Assembly (NCBI GenBank): GCA_023397675.1
Contig: JAEWTV010000112.1
Span: forward strand, 1-64,000
Length of the DNA stretch: 64,000 nt
From: Bacillota bacterium
GTDB lineage: Bacteria > Bacillota > Clostridia > Acetivibrionales > JANLFN01
Reading direction: 5' to 3'
This document shows, piece after piece, positions 1 through 9,298 of the stretch (position 1 is its first letter; each line of letters opens with the position of its first letter). The notes beneath the pieces are model-generated. The model had not been told where the DNA came from and did not search any database. It saw only the letters and a program-made list of their open reading frames with translations. A program made the translations under genes and the position numbers.

Positions 1-1387
1 CAAGAAGATTCGTATCCTGCCCCCAGGAATACATTTCGGAGGTATTCTTAATGAAATCCATATCCTTATCCAGAATTTGATCCCACTCATTTGTAAGCGG
101 AAGCCCCCTCAAGCTATTCCCACTGCCCGTAATATTGCTTCCAGCCGACAAGGAGCGGAGTAGGTAGTTAACAGAGCCCTTGCTGTATGCTTTACCAAAG
201 ATGAGACCATTGTTGTTCAGTGCGTCCCAGGAAACCGCATTTGTCACATTGTAATCAGCCACAAACAAACTGCGTTTATTGACAGACACCGTTTGGTCTG
301 TGCTGGCGCCTGCCCCTATACGGGAATAAGCATTCACCGTTCCAGCATAAGTAAAGGGCACCCATTTCAGGCTGCTGTCCGGCAGAGCGGAGTTCTTAGT
401 ACCTGGAATGTTCTGTGCCGACAGATCGAAAAAATAAGTGCCGATTGGCAGGTTTAATTGTTCACTATCGTATTTACATCCTGCCTTTAATACCGTGCCG
501 GATGGAAGGTCGACCGATGTTCCCGGTTCATAAAATGTGGTTCCAATATTCCAACCACTCTTGCCTGCTCCTGTATAGTTAAAGCCGTTTTCCTTAGTAA
601 GTGCCGGCAGGGTCAGTTTGCCGGTGTAGACCACTGTGGCAGAGGTTAGGGCTTTATCACCAAGTGTGCCGTTGCCATCCATATCGAAGGTAACAGTTTT
701 CAACCCATCTGTGCCCAATGCAGAAGGGTTCTGTATCTGAAGAGCTGGTCGCAGGCCACAGTGAGAGTCCATCGCGCTTTGAAGTTGATAACTACAAAAG
801 CCTGCAAACTGGACCCCACGTACAACACGATACTTGGCCCCACTTGTCATCGTATCCTGCCCATATGACATTGTATTCCAATTTTTAATAAAAGCGGAAT
901 TCTTATTTAATATCTGATCCCATTCGTTACTTGCCGGTACGCCCAGGTTACTGCTGTTCCACGAGTTACCGGCCGACAGGGAACGGATTGTGTAGGCAAT
1001 GCCACCGCTATTATAGTTTTTCCCAAATATAAGTCCTACAGCGTCAAAGTTGTCCCATGACTTTCCAACAGATATATTGTATTCCGCCACAAAAAGGCTG
1101 CGGTCGCTTACTGTGGCATTATTTGAAGACGATGAAATACCTGAGTTTATTCCTGTCAGAGAATAGGCATTAACCGTTCCGGCATAGGTAAAGGGCACCC
1201 ATTTCAGAGCATCGGCGTTCACAGCACCCGGAATACCCTGCGCCGACAGATCAAAATAGTAGGTGTCGCCGGGAGTAAGGCTGAATTGCTCCGTGGGAGC
1301 GGAACCAGCAGCAAAAGCAACCGGTATCTGTGTCAACAGCATTGCCACAGTAATGAATACCGCAAGAACAATTTTCTTAATTTTCAT
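1..1387 (-). CDS. Secreted repeat protein with Listeria-Bacteroides-type repeat and DUF6273-like domains (partial)
   Basis: The frame starts with ATG at 1387 and stays open for 462 codons to the left edge, so the C-terminus is outside the window. Residues 1-28 form a signal peptide (KIKK, hydrophobic core, AFA cleavage site). The mature part has two copies of a unit of about 150 residues; each opens with FDLSAQ.IPG and LKWVPFTYAGTVNAYS, then RSLFVA.YN, an I/LRSLSAG stretch, NEWDQIL and GQDT. The first copy ends in GLRPAL, as in DUF6273-type surface domains. Between the copies lies a segment resembling the Listeria-Bacteroides (Flg_new) repeat, with VTFDMDGNG at its start and GWN..TTFYEPGTSVDLPSGT near its end. 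I infer an extracellular or wall protein, perhaps adhesive. Its DNA is richer in GC than most of the window. The domain names are by-eye matches. Confidence 0.75.
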   Translation of the reverse strand, partial: MKIKKIVLAVFITVAMLLTQIPVAFAAGSAPTEQFSLTPGDTYYFDLSAQGIPGAVNADALKWVPFTYAGTVNAYSLTGINSGISSSSNNATVSDRSLFVAEYNISVGKSWDNFDAVGLIFGKNYNSGGIAYTIRSLSAGNSWNSSNLGVPASNEWDQILNKNSAFIKNWNTMSYGQDTMTSGAKYRVVRGVQFAGFCSYQLQSAMDSHCGLRPALQIQNPSALGTDGLKTVTFDMDGNGTLGDKALTSATVVYTGKLTLPALTKENGFNYTGAGKSGWNIGTTFYEPGTSVDLPSGTVLKAGCKYDSEQLNLPIGTYFFDLSAQNIPGTKNSALPDSSLKWVPFTYAGTVNAYSRIGAGASTDQTVSVNKRSLFVADYNVTNAVSWDALNNNGLIFGKAYSKGSVNYLLRSLSAGSNITGSGNSLRGLPLTNEWDQILDKDMDFIKNTSEMYSWGQDTNLL

Positions 1388-1428
1388 TGTATTCCCCCTT
1401 CTGTAAGGCAAATCCCTACATTATGTTC

Positions 1429-1668
1429 TCAATCCCTTATTGCAAAAAGTATATTATCAATGGTAAGCCTGACGGGCATCACTGTCTGCCCCACCGTCTC
1501 CAAGTCATTCCAGTAAAGAGCCTTGTCTTCAACCTTTATGTTTTTGAACCGTTCAAGATCGTTTAAAGCATTGTATGGAATGGTCTTAATAAGTCTTTGC
1601 ATGTTAAATAGAATTTGATTTCCATGCTCAAATTCAATAAGTAATGTATAATCATCATTTGGTGTCAC
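1429..1668 (-). CDS. DUF2442-like small protein
   Basis: A 79-residue acidic protein whose pattern (DYTLLIEFEHGNQILF near the start, a middle LKT/NDLERFKN section, then W-DLETVGQ and a C-terminal IDNILFAI) resembles DUF2442, often found as a stand-alone small protein or toxin-antitoxin-like partner. Its function is unknown. The only ordinary start in frame is GTG at 1668, but that lies about 25 nt from the strong GGGAGGG site at 1694-1700. The frame stays open upstream, and an ATA codon at 1684-1686 sits exactly 7 nt from that site. The true N-terminus is therefore probably six residues longer and begins at a rare codon, or translation is weak. It is transcribed towards the secreted repeat protein, 41 bp away. 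Confidence 0.6.
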   Translation of the reverse strand: MTPNDDYTLLIEFEHGNQILFNMQRLIKTIPYNALNDLERFKNIKVEDKALYWNDLETVGQTVMPVRLTIDNILFAIRD

Positions 1669-1821
1669 ATTAATAATCCTGCTTATGTGGAATCCCTCCC
1701 TGTTATCGATAAATAAAACTTTTCATTATGCACAATTATATTGAATTAATTTTTTTTGGGTATCTGCCGTTTGGCGTATTTTTATATAATATTTTCTTTT
1801 AAAAATAAAAATGAGCACAGC

Positions 1822-1856
1822 AAAAAACAGCATTAGCAATAGAAATGCTGTTTTTT
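1822..1856 (-). terminator. Rho-independent terminator after the acyl-CoA synthetase
   Basis: A perfect 13-bp inverted repeat (1822-1834 with 1844-1856, core AACAGCATT / AATGCTGTT) with a 9-nt loop, whose arms end in A and T runs. It lies just past the stop of the synthetase gene and could work in both directions. Confidence 0.8.
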
Positions 1857-1890
1857 ATGTAAATTTATATGAGATTTTATCAATATAATA

Positions 1891-3525
1891 TCAGCTGTTA
1901 GTCTGTTCGGATACCAGACCGGATGCATGAAATTTCTCCCTTAAACGGGGCTTTTCAATTTTCCCCGTAGGGTTACGCGGAACCTTGTCAAAAATTATTT
2001 TCTTAGGACGTTTATATCGCGGCATTGGCGAACAGAATGCCTCTATATCCTCTTCGGTACAGGTACAACCAGTCTTTAATTCAATGATGGCGGCAGCAAT
2101 TTCACCTAAACGCTTGTCAGGCAAGCCGATAACTGCAACGTCCTTTATAGCATTGTGAGCGCGGAGGAAATCCTCTATCTGTACAGGATACAAGTTCTCG
2201 CCACCGCTTATTATAACATCTTTTTTACGGTCAACCAGGTATATAAAGCCTTCTTCATCCACCCTTGCCATATCACCGGTAAATAGCCAGCCATCTTTCA
2301 AAACTGCGGCTGTAGCCTCAGGATCATTATAATAACATTTCATGACACCAGTTCCCTTAACGGCAAGCTCTCCGACATATCCTTGAGGAACTGTATGTCC
2401 ATTTTCATCAACAACTCTTGCTTCCCAGCTATAACCCGGTATACCGATTGCTCCTACCTTATGTATATTCTCAACACCGAGATGTACACAGCCCGGACCA
2501 ATAGATTCGCTAAGTCCATAGTTTGTATCGTATTGATGATTTGGGAAGTACTTTTTCCACCTGTGAATCAAACTTGGCGGAACAGGCTGGGCACCAATAT
2601 GCATCAATCTCCAATGTGAAAGGTCATAATCCTCCAGTTTCACATCTCCACTGTCAATTGCATCAAGGATGTCCTGTGCCCAAGGAACCAAAAGCCATAC
2701 TATTGAAATTTTTTCATCCGAAACAGTTTTAAGTATCCAATCAGGCCTGATTCCTCTAAGTAATACGGCTTTACTGCCGGACAGCAAGCTGCCGAACCAG
2801 TGCATCTTAGCGCCTGTATGATAAAGGGGAGGTATGCAAAGGAAATTATCCTGACGGTTTTGGTCATGATGTTTCTGTTCAGTGTAGCATGCACACATCA
2901 GACTTTGATGGTTGTGAAGAATTGCCTTTGGAAATCCTGTAGTACCTGATGAAAAATATATTGCAGCGTCATCTTCATCTGTAAGTTTAATACCCGGTGC
3001 TTCAGAAGAACAATTAGCACTGATGCGGTCGTAGTTTTCTGCAAAGGTAGGCCTGTCTTCTCCGGCAAACAATAATGTTTTTACCTTTGGAATCTGATCA
3101 TAAATAGTTTCTACTCTGCCTATAAACTCAGGCCCAAAAATCAAGGCAATGGAGTCAGATAAGCCCAGACAATATTTTATTTCTTCAGCTGTATAACGGA
3201 AGTTTAACGGTACTGCGACAGCTCCGGATTTCAAAATACCAAAATAAATAGGAAGCCATTCAAGACAGTTCATAAGAAGAATAGCAACCTTATCACCTTT
3301 TCCTATTCCCCTTTTAAGCAATAAATTTGCCATCCGGTTTGCTTTCTCGTCAAACACCCGCCATGTCATATCTCTGCGGTATTCACCGGCCGGGTTGTTT
3401 TCAATAAGCTCGTATTCCTTCCATATAACATTATGTTTTTCCTGAAGATCCAGATTAATTTCAGTCAGGCATATTTCCTGACCATAATTTTCTGCATTAT
3501 TTGATAATATTTCTGTGATAGGCAT
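1891..3525 (-). CDS. Acyl-CoA synthetase (class I adenylate-forming enzyme)
   Basis: A 544-residue member of the AMP-dependent synthetase/ligase family, which activates a carboxylic acid with ATP and then transfers it to CoA. Visible motifs are the P-loop YFSSGTTGFPK at about residues 190-200, YGLSES, the hinge region GDMARVDEEGFIYLVDRKKD, SGGENLYP, and the C-terminal PRNPTGKI carrying the acyl-transfer lysine. The length is normal for medium/long-chain fatty acyl-CoA ligases; the substrate cannot be read from sequence. The start MPITEIL at 3525 is chosen because GGGAGGAA lies 5 nt upstream; an in-frame ATG ten codons earlier lacks a ribosome site. It is a single gene, divergent from the sensor module at 3767, with its own terminator. 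Confidence 0.9.
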   Translation of the reverse strand: MPITEILSNNAENYGQEICLTEINLDLQEKHNVIWKEYELIENNPAGEYRRDMTWRVFDEKANRMANLLLKRGIGKGDKVAILLMNCLEWLPIYFGILKSGAVAVPLNFRYTAEEIKYCLGLSDSIALIFGPEFIGRVETIYDQIPKVKTLLFAGEDRPTFAENYDRISANCSSEAPGIKLTDEDDAAIYFSSGTTGFPKAILHNHQSLMCACYTEQKHHDQNRQDNFLCIPPLYHTGAKMHWFGSLLSGSKAVLLRGIRPDWILKTVSDEKISIVWLLVPWAQDILDAIDSGDVKLEDYDLSHWRLMHIGAQPVPPSLIHRWKKYFPNHQYDTNYGLSESIGPGCVHLGVENIHKVGAIGIPGYSWEARVVDENGHTVPQGYVGELAVKGTGVMKCYYNDPEATAAVLKDGWLFTGDMARVDEEGFIYLVDRKKDVIISGGENLYPVQIEDFLRAHNAIKDVAVIGLPDKRLGEIAAAIIELKTGCTCTEEDIEAFCSPMPRYKRPKKIIFDKVPRNPTGKIEKPRLREKFHASGLVSEQTNS

Positions 3526-3766
3526 TTCTCTTCCTCCCGTTCTACTATGCTTCAAGAGATATTGTACATTAACAATAAAACTGTCTACATAATCTATAAA
3601 ACACTTTATATTATAAAATGCCGTCTATATTTTATCAATAGCAGGATTATCATCCCTGTTACATAAACTTACAATAATACAGAAACGTCCCCATCTTATA
3701 ATTGATAACCCGGTCAAAAAAATGTAATATATAAGGTATAAGCCTATTCGGAAGCAGGTAAATACA

Positions 3767-4444
3767 ATGGATATTCTAATAATTGATGATGAAATTGAAC
3801 TTTCCGACATAACAAAGGATTTTCTTGAGGATAACGGCTATGCCGTAAAGCAGGCATTTACCTCGAAGGAAGCATTCAAGCTGCTTTCTGAATTACAATT
3901 CAAACTGATTATTCTTGATATAAACCTCCCTGACGCTTCAGGCTTTAACATATGCACTGAATTACGCAAAAAGTCCAACATACCCATCATATTTATAAGC
4001 GCAAGAACAAGCGATGCAGATAAGGTCGCTGCTTTCGGCCTTGGTGGGGATGACTATGTTCCAAAGCCCTATTCTCTTATTGAACTACTGGCAAGAGCCA
4101 AAGCCAGCCTGCGCAGGTGCTATGACATGGAGGGTGAAGCTAAGGAAATGTTCAACTTTGATAATGTCAGCATAGATTTTAATTCAAGAAAAGTCTTTGT
4201 ATCCGGTAAACAGTGTGATATGACAGTCAAAGAGTTTGACCTGCTATCCTACCTTGTAAAAAATAAGTCAAAAGCAGTTACAAAGGAAGAACTTTTTAAT
4301 GCAGTATGGGGACTTGACTGTCTGGGTGAAATAAGCACACTTGCCGTACATATAAGATGGCTGAGAGAAAAAATCGAAGCAGATGCTTCAAAGCCTGAAC
4401 ATATTAAAACCGTATGGGGAATCGGCTATCAATTTGAGGTGTAG
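3767..4444 (+). CDS. OmpR/PhoB-family response regulator (module 1)
   Basis: A 225-residue response regulator. The receiver domain (1-115) has the acidic pair D7-D8, phosphoacceptor D51 in LIILDINLP and the KP motif (PKPYS); a winged-helix DNA-binding domain (about 130-225) ends in the typical VWGIGYQFEV. It is followed after one base by its histidine kinase and then by an ABC ATPase and permease, the arrangement of antimicrobial-peptide sensing and detoxification modules. I infer that it activates the ABC genes through the 11-bp direct repeats upstream of 5953. Confidence 0.9.
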   Translation: MDILIIDDEIELSDITKDFLEDNGYAVKQAFTSKEAFKLLSELQFKLIILDINLPDASGFNICTELRKKSNIPIIFISARTSDADKVAAFGLGGDDYVPKPYSLIELLARAKASLRRCYDMEGEAKEMFNFDNVSIDFNSRKVFVSGKQCDMTVKEFDLLSYLVKNKSKAVTKEELFNAVWGLDCLGEISTLAVHIRWLREKIEADASKPEHIKTVWGIGYQFEV

Positions 4445-4445
4445 T

Positions 4446-5816
4446 ATGAAATTTCGTTATTCTCTGATCTTTGCAGCTTTTGTAATTATTAATTTAATTA
4501 TCTATGGTATCTTTGTGTCTACTTTTACAAACCAGTTTAATAATGCTGAAACCCGAATAGACAGTTCATTAATTGTCCGGGCAAATGAAATACTGGTTTT
4601 TTCTGAAGAAAACCTGGATAACATTAATAGCAAAGATGTTACTTCAAAAATAAATTCAATGCTTGATGAAAACGGCTTCAACCTGAAGATTTACAGCCTG
4701 GACGGCAGCGTTCTTTTTAGTAACACAAACGCTAAAGGTTCCAAGCAGGGAAAAGAGAGTCTTAATGAAGTGCTTTCACTAATAAACTCAAAAGAAGAAA
4801 TTCCTCTTGCAATTAACAGCGGACATGAAATGAAAGCCTTAGCGGTTTTCAGCACCAACTCAGGAGGAAGTATTTATCCAAGTCTCAAAAAAACCGGTCT
4901 TGTGTACATGAGTGTCCTGTTTGCATGCGTTACCCTGCTTATTATCATTATGTTTACATATTTTTATGTTAAAATCATAAAACCTTTCAGGAAACTCGAG
5001 AAATTTTCGGTGGAAATAGCAAGGGGTAATTTTGACATTCCACTCCCAATGGAAAAGACCAATATTTTCGGTGCCTTTACATGGGGATTTGATATGATGA
5101 GAAATGAATTGAAAAAGGCTAAAGAAAGCGAATTGGAAGCCCAAAAGGCAAAAAAGGAGCTCATCGCAACACTTTCACATGATATAAAAACTCCTGTAGC
5201 ATCAATAAAAGCATATGCCGAAGGTCTCATATACAATATGGACAACAGCAGTGAAAGACGGGAGAAATATCTTCATACTATTATGAAAAAGTCTGATGAA
5301 GTAACCAGGCTGGTTAATGATTTGTTTGTACATGCAATAACCGATCTTGAAAAGCTGGAGATAAAACCTTCCGAGTGTTACAGCAAAGAACTTTTGGAAT
5401 CAATTATAGAACCCTATGAGATACAGCTGGCCCAAAGGTTAACGGTTAACAAGGATATTCCGAGTATTATGGTATGGACCGACAGAAAAAGATTAGTCCA
5501 GGTCATTGATAACGTTATTAATAATTCATTGAAGTACGCACCTGAAAGCTGCATTGAAATCGCCGCAGAAAGCTGTGACGGTTACTTTGTAATATCTGTC
5601 ACAGATAGCGGAAAAGGTATTGCTCCTGAGGACCTGCCTTTTGTGTTCGAAAAATTCTTCAGAGGGAAAAATGCCGCTTCAAGCGAGGTTCAGGGCTCTG
5701 GGCTGGGACTTTATATTTCAAAATATATTATGGATAAAACCAGTGGATATATAAGTGTACATAATGTCCCTGGCAATACAGGCCTCAGTGTTACAATAGG
5801 CGTTAAGGCTATTTAA
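4446..5816 (+). CDS. Sensor histidine kinase (module 1)
   Basis: A 456-residue membrane kinase. One transmembrane helix (about 7-28), an extracytoplasmic domain of roughly 120 residues, a second helix (151-175), a HAMP-like linker (EIARGNFDIPL), the H box with H245 (ATLSHDIKTP), then an ATPase domain with NNVINNSLKYAP (N box), DSGKGIAPEDLPFVFEKFF (G1/F) and GSGLGLYISK (G2). The start at 4446 follows GAGGTG at the end of the regulator gene; a longer in-frame start would overlap that gene heavily. Unlike the second module's kinase it has a real outside sensor domain, so it may detect its ligand directly instead of relying only on the transporter. Confidence 0.9.
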   Translation: MKFRYSLIFAAFVIINLIIYGIFVSTFTNQFNNAETRIDSSLIVRANEILVFSEENLDNINSKDVTSKINSMLDENGFNLKIYSLDGSVLFSNTNAKGSKQGKESLNEVLSLINSKEEIPLAINSGHEMKALAVFSTNSGGSIYPSLKKTGLVYMSVLFACVTLLIIIMFTYFYVKIIKPFRKLEKFSVEIARGNFDIPLPMEKTNIFGAFTWGFDMMRNELKKAKESELEAQKAKKELIATLSHDIKTPVASIKAYAEGLIYNMDNSSERREKYLHTIMKKSDEVTRLVNDLFVHAITDLEKLEIKPSECYSKELLESIIEPYEIQLAQRLTVNKDIPSIMVWTDRKRLVQVIDNVINNSLKYAPESCIEIAAESCDGYFVISVTDSGKGIAPEDLPFVFEKFFRGKNAASSEVQGSGLGLYISKYIMDKTSGYISVHNVPGNTGLSVTIGVKAI

Positions 5817-5851
5817 TGATTATCAAAAAATTTAGTGTATTTAATAAATAT

Positions 5852-5913
5852 TTAAGAAATGCCCTACCTCTTTTAAAGATTCCTTAAGAACTTTCCTGCT
5901 AGAATTTTAATAT
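5852..5913 (+). promoter_or_regulatory. Promoter with 11-bp direct repeats before the module 1 ABC genes
   Basis: TTAAGAA (5852), TTAAAGA (5873) and TTAAGAA (5884) are spaced 21 and 11 bp apart, so the same face of the helix is presented, as for tandem OmpR-family binding. TTAAGA at 5884-5889 can serve as a -35, with TAATAT at 5908-5913 as the -10 (18-bp spacer). Binding by the module's own regulator is inferred. Confidence 0.55.
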
Positions 5914-5952
5914 GACACGACGTCTTATTCGAAGTAAAGAGAGGAAAATAAT

Positions 5953-6714
5953 ATGCCAGAAACAATGCTCAGAGCAAATTCATTATGCAAAAGCTTTTCT
6001 AACGAAGGTGAGCAGAACCATGTTCTTAAAAATATTGATCTCGAAATCTATAAGGGTGATTTTACAGTAATTATGGGCAGCTCAGGCTCAGGAAAATCAA
6101 CACTTTTATACTGTCTTAGCGGAATGGATAAGCCAACTGCAGGTGAAGTGCATTATAATGACAATCGGGTAGATAATCTCAATGAAAAAGATCTTGCTCT
6201 GTTGAGACGAAAGGAAATAGGTTTCATCTTTCAGCAGATGCATTTGGTTCCAAACCTCTCTATTTTCGAAAACATTACCGTACCGGGATATCTTTTAAGG
6301 CAGCTTCCCCCAAAAGAAGTTGACATCAGGGCAGAAAAGCTTTTAAGTGATGTCGGCCTTTCAGACTTCAAAAGCCGCATGCCTTCACAGCTTTCAGGGG
6401 GGCAGCAGCAAAGAGTTGCTACTGCCAGGGCCATGATAAATGAACCGAAGATAATTTTTGCAGACGAACCAACTGGTGCATTAAACTCAAAAGCGGGACG
6501 TGAAATACTGGATCTGATGACTGATATTAACTTAAAAGGTCAAACAATTGTAATGGTAACTCACGATATTAAGGCAGCTATACGTGCCAGCCGTATTTTA
6601 TACATATACGATGGACAGATTGCAGGTGAATTGAGGATAGAACCATATACCCCAGAAAGTGGGCCAGACAGGGAAAAGCAGGTATTATCATGGCTTACAT
6701 CGAAGGGGTGGTGA
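5953..6714 (+). CDS. ABC transporter ATP-binding protein (module 1, MacB/BceA type)
   Basis: A 253-residue ATPase with Walker A (GSSGSGKST, about residues 37-45), Q loop (FIFQQMHLVPNLSIFENI), signature LSGGQQQRVATARAM, Walker B (IIFADEPTGAL) and the switch histidine in VTHD. The MacB/LolD/BceA class powers FtsX-fold permeases that expel or displace membrane-active compounds, usually without classical transport across the bilayer. GAGAGGAAAATAAT precedes the ATG. The permease starts 4 bp after its stop, so the two are co-transcribed. The substrate is unknown; the context suggests a cell-wall-active peptide or similar molecule. Confidence 0.9.
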   Translation: MPETMLRANSLCKSFSNEGEQNHVLKNIDLEIYKGDFTVIMGSSGSGKSTLLYCLSGMDKPTAGEVHYNDNRVDNLNEKDLALLRRKEIGFIFQQMHLVPNLSIFENITVPGYLLRQLPPKEVDIRAEKLLSDVGLSDFKSRMPSQLSGGQQQRVATARAMINEPKIIFADEPTGALNSKAGREILDLMTDINLKGQTIVMVTHDIKAAIRASRILYIYDGQIAGELRIEPYTPESGPDREKQVLSWLTSKGW

Positions 6715-6718
6715 TAAT

Positions 6719-9076
6719 ATGGCTATTTTCAGATTGATAATGGCAAACTTGAAAAAAAGAAGAACTTATACCGCAGCAATATTTATACTTATCTTTCTGG
6801 CAGGGGTTCTTATGACAACCTCCATTGCCACTGTCCAAAAGTCAAATGCAATATATGACGAGGTATTTGACAGTGTAAAAAGTCCCCATTTGGTTTATCA
6901 ATTTTTAGATAAGGAGTATAAACAGGAATATTTTGAATGGTTCAAAAACAACCAAAAAGTCAGTGATGTCCAAGTAAAGGACGTGTGTTATATAGAAGAA
7001 CCGGTTTTTAAGGTTAATGGCAAAGAGTTTGGTCAAATTAACACAGTTACATTGGAAGCTTATGATAAAAACGACAGGTTGGGCAATGCACTCCCAATCG
7101 GCAAAACTCAATTCACTGAATTAAAAAAAGGTGAAGCACTTGTACCTGCTGCTTTCGAACACCAGTTAAACCTTAACGAGGGTGATTCCTTCACTTTGAA
7201 CACTGGAGACAAGCCTATAAGGCTTACTGTTGCAGGTTATTATAAAGACCCTTTATGGGGTGCTCCTACCATTTCACTTAAAAGAATAAAAATACAAGAG
7301 GATGATTTAGATAATATTATAAAATCCCTGACATCAGAGAAAAACAAGTATATATCAAAATATACTTCTTTAAGCGTACGGTTAAAAGACAAAATGACCC
7401 TGCAGTCAATAGACAAAGAGTTTAATAAAAAATTTGCCCAACCCAACAGCAGTATAGATTATGATTCTTCCCGGGAAATGAGCGTTCTTTCCCAACAGCT
7501 TACTCTTACAGTACTTATTGTTTTTTCAATATTGTTATGTATCCTGGCAATGCTCGTTATAAGGTACTCGATACTTTCTGCAATAGAGGCTGATTATACC
7601 ACACTTGGAGTCCTTAAAAGCCTGGGATTTACACCAGGAAACATAAACCTTGTTATTTCAGGCCAGTATGCTGCTATTTCGGTTGCGGCAATTCTTGCAG
7701 GCTTTTTTACAGGTATTTGCACAACACCTCTTTTAGGAAAAGCAATTATGAAGTCAACAGGCCTTCCATGGGAAGGTAGTGCCCCACTCGAAACAGCAAT
7801 AATGAGCGTTTGTGCACTTGCTTTAATAATCTTTGCATTCACTTATATTACAGTCAGACGCACCCGTAAAATAAGTCCTGTAACTGCAATAAGGCAAGGA
7901 ATGGCAGATGTACAGTTTTCACCTGTTTTCAGCATTAAGCTTTCCAGGATTAATAAATTTTCTATTAACACTATTATGGTGCTTAAACAGATTACCTCCA
8001 GGATAAAGAATTACTTATTGCTATTTATAGTTTCAATACTCCTTACATTGTCTTTAGTAGCAACTACATTGGTTTCAAACACACTTTCAGGAGAAGGAAT
8101 ATTTAATATGTTTGGACTTCTGTCTGCAGACATCTGGGTTCTTAGTGATGTATCAAAGGTTAACCCTGAGACTCTAGCTTCAGATCTAGCATCCAAGTAT
8201 GATGTTCAATATGCAGCGAATATGACCGCATTTGATTTAGAAGTGGATGACTCGCCCATAGAAACAATTGTATCCAAGAATTTTGATGAAACCGGTGAGC
8301 TTCCATGCTATAAGGGTAGAAACCCCAAGCTTTATAACGAAGTTGCAATAACCCCTGTACTATCGAAAAAACTTGATAAAGGCATAGGCAGTTACATTAA
8401 GGTTAAGAACAGTGAGGGCGAAGAGTATTCCTTACTTGTGACAGGTCTTTATCAATCGACAAACAACCTCGGCAATACAATGAGAGTAAATAAATCTGCC
8501 GCAATAAAAATAAATCCTAAAACAGAACTAAACGACATTTACATCAAACTTAATAATGATGCAAACGTTGATAAAATTCTGGAAGATATAAGAACAAATT
8601 TCAGCGGCAGTATAATAAAGGCGACCGATTACTCAAAACTGATAAAAGACGGTCTTGGAACTGTACAATCATCAATAGCTTCTATTGCCATAATACTTCT
8701 ATGTGCGTCCATTGTGATTGTTGCAATTGTTACCCTGCTCTTGTCAAAAGTTACTGCCTTCAAGGAAAAGAAAGAGATGGGAATATATAAATCGTTGGGA
8801 TTTACTTCAAAGCAAATACGTATGCAGTTTTCGGTAAGATTTTTACTTGTTACGACATTGGGAGCCGGTATAGGTACTTTAATTGCAATATTGTTTACCG
8901 GAAGTGTATTTTCAGCGGCACTTTCATCAATCGGCATTGCAGCCTTCAAGGTTAACACTGGCTATTTAGGAGTGGTTGCAGAAATTATCTGCATAATACT
9001 ATTTACATTTGCCTCTGCATATTTATCCTCCGGCACTGTAAAAAAAGTTACTGCATATAATCTTATAAGTGAATAA
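6719..9076 (+). CDS. FtsX-like ABC permease (module 1)
   Basis: A 785-residue permease. An N-terminal membrane helix (about 13-35) is followed by a long extracytoplasmic part, three helices of a first FtsX domain (roughly 270-400, including LKSLGFTPGNINLV), a fresh helix near 440 with a second extracytoplasmic domain, and a C-terminal FtsX domain (about 655-785, with IYKSLGFTSKQIRMQF). This internal duplication is the MacB-relative eight-helix layout, not the ten-helix BceB layout of the second module. The ATG at 6719 is used because an upstream in-frame start would overlap the ATPase. It ends the operon, which is closed by a terminator. Confidence 0.88.
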   Translation: MAIFRLIMANLKKRRTYTAAIFILIFLAGVLMTTSIATVQKSNAIYDEVFDSVKSPHLVYQFLDKEYKQEYFEWFKNNQKVSDVQVKDVCYIEEPVFKVNGKEFGQINTVTLEAYDKNDRLGNALPIGKTQFTELKKGEALVPAAFEHQLNLNEGDSFTLNTGDKPIRLTVAGYYKDPLWGAPTISLKRIKIQEDDLDNIIKSLTSEKNKYISKYTSLSVRLKDKMTLQSIDKEFNKKFAQPNSSIDYDSSREMSVLSQQLTLTVLIVFSILLCILAMLVIRYSILSAIEADYTTLGVLKSLGFTPGNINLVISGQYAAISVAAILAGFFTGICTTPLLGKAIMKSTGLPWEGSAPLETAIMSVCALALIIFAFTYITVRRTRKISPVTAIRQGMADVQFSPVFSIKLSRINKFSINTIMVLKQITSRIKNYLLLFIVSILLTLSLVATTLVSNTLSGEGIFNMFGLLSADIWVLSDVSKVNPETLASDLASKYDVQYAANMTAFDLEVDDSPIETIVSKNFDETGELPCYKGRNPKLYNEVAITPVLSKKLDKGIGSYIKVKNSEGEEYSLLVTGLYQSTNNLGNTMRVNKSAAIKINPKTELNDIYIKLNNDANVDKILEDIRTNFSGSIIKATDYSKLIKDGLGTVQSSIASIAIILLCASIVIVAIVTLLLSKVTAFKEKKEMGIYKSLGFTSKQIRMQFSVRFLLVTTLGAGIGTLIAILFTGSVFSAALSSIGIAAFKVNTGYLGVVAEIICIILFTFASAYLSSGTVKKVTAYNLISE

Positions 9077-9086
9077 GGAAAAATAT

Positions 9087-9122
9087 TTAAAAGAGGGGTA
9101 CTTCATAAGCCCCCTCTTTTAA
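9087..9122 (+). terminator. Terminator of the module 1 operon
   Basis: A 12-bp perfect stem, TTAAAAGAGGGG (9087-9098) with CCCCTCTTTTAA (9111-9122), and a 12-nt loop, 10 bp after the permease stop. Its left arm and loop resemble the hairpin at 10042-10077. The rest of 9123-9298 is AT-rich with no gene seen. Confidence 0.85.
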
Positions 9123-9298
9123 CATTTATGTACAATCCCAATTATATAAAACATTCGAAAAATATCAAGCTTCTTAAGATCCTCAGGTTTTATAGCGATT
9201 TAAGGTAATTTATATACCCAAAGTAATTTAAGATACTTCAAAAATAAAAAAATTTAATTTAAAATCTTTACTCATATCCGGCCCCTTTCAATCTTTTT

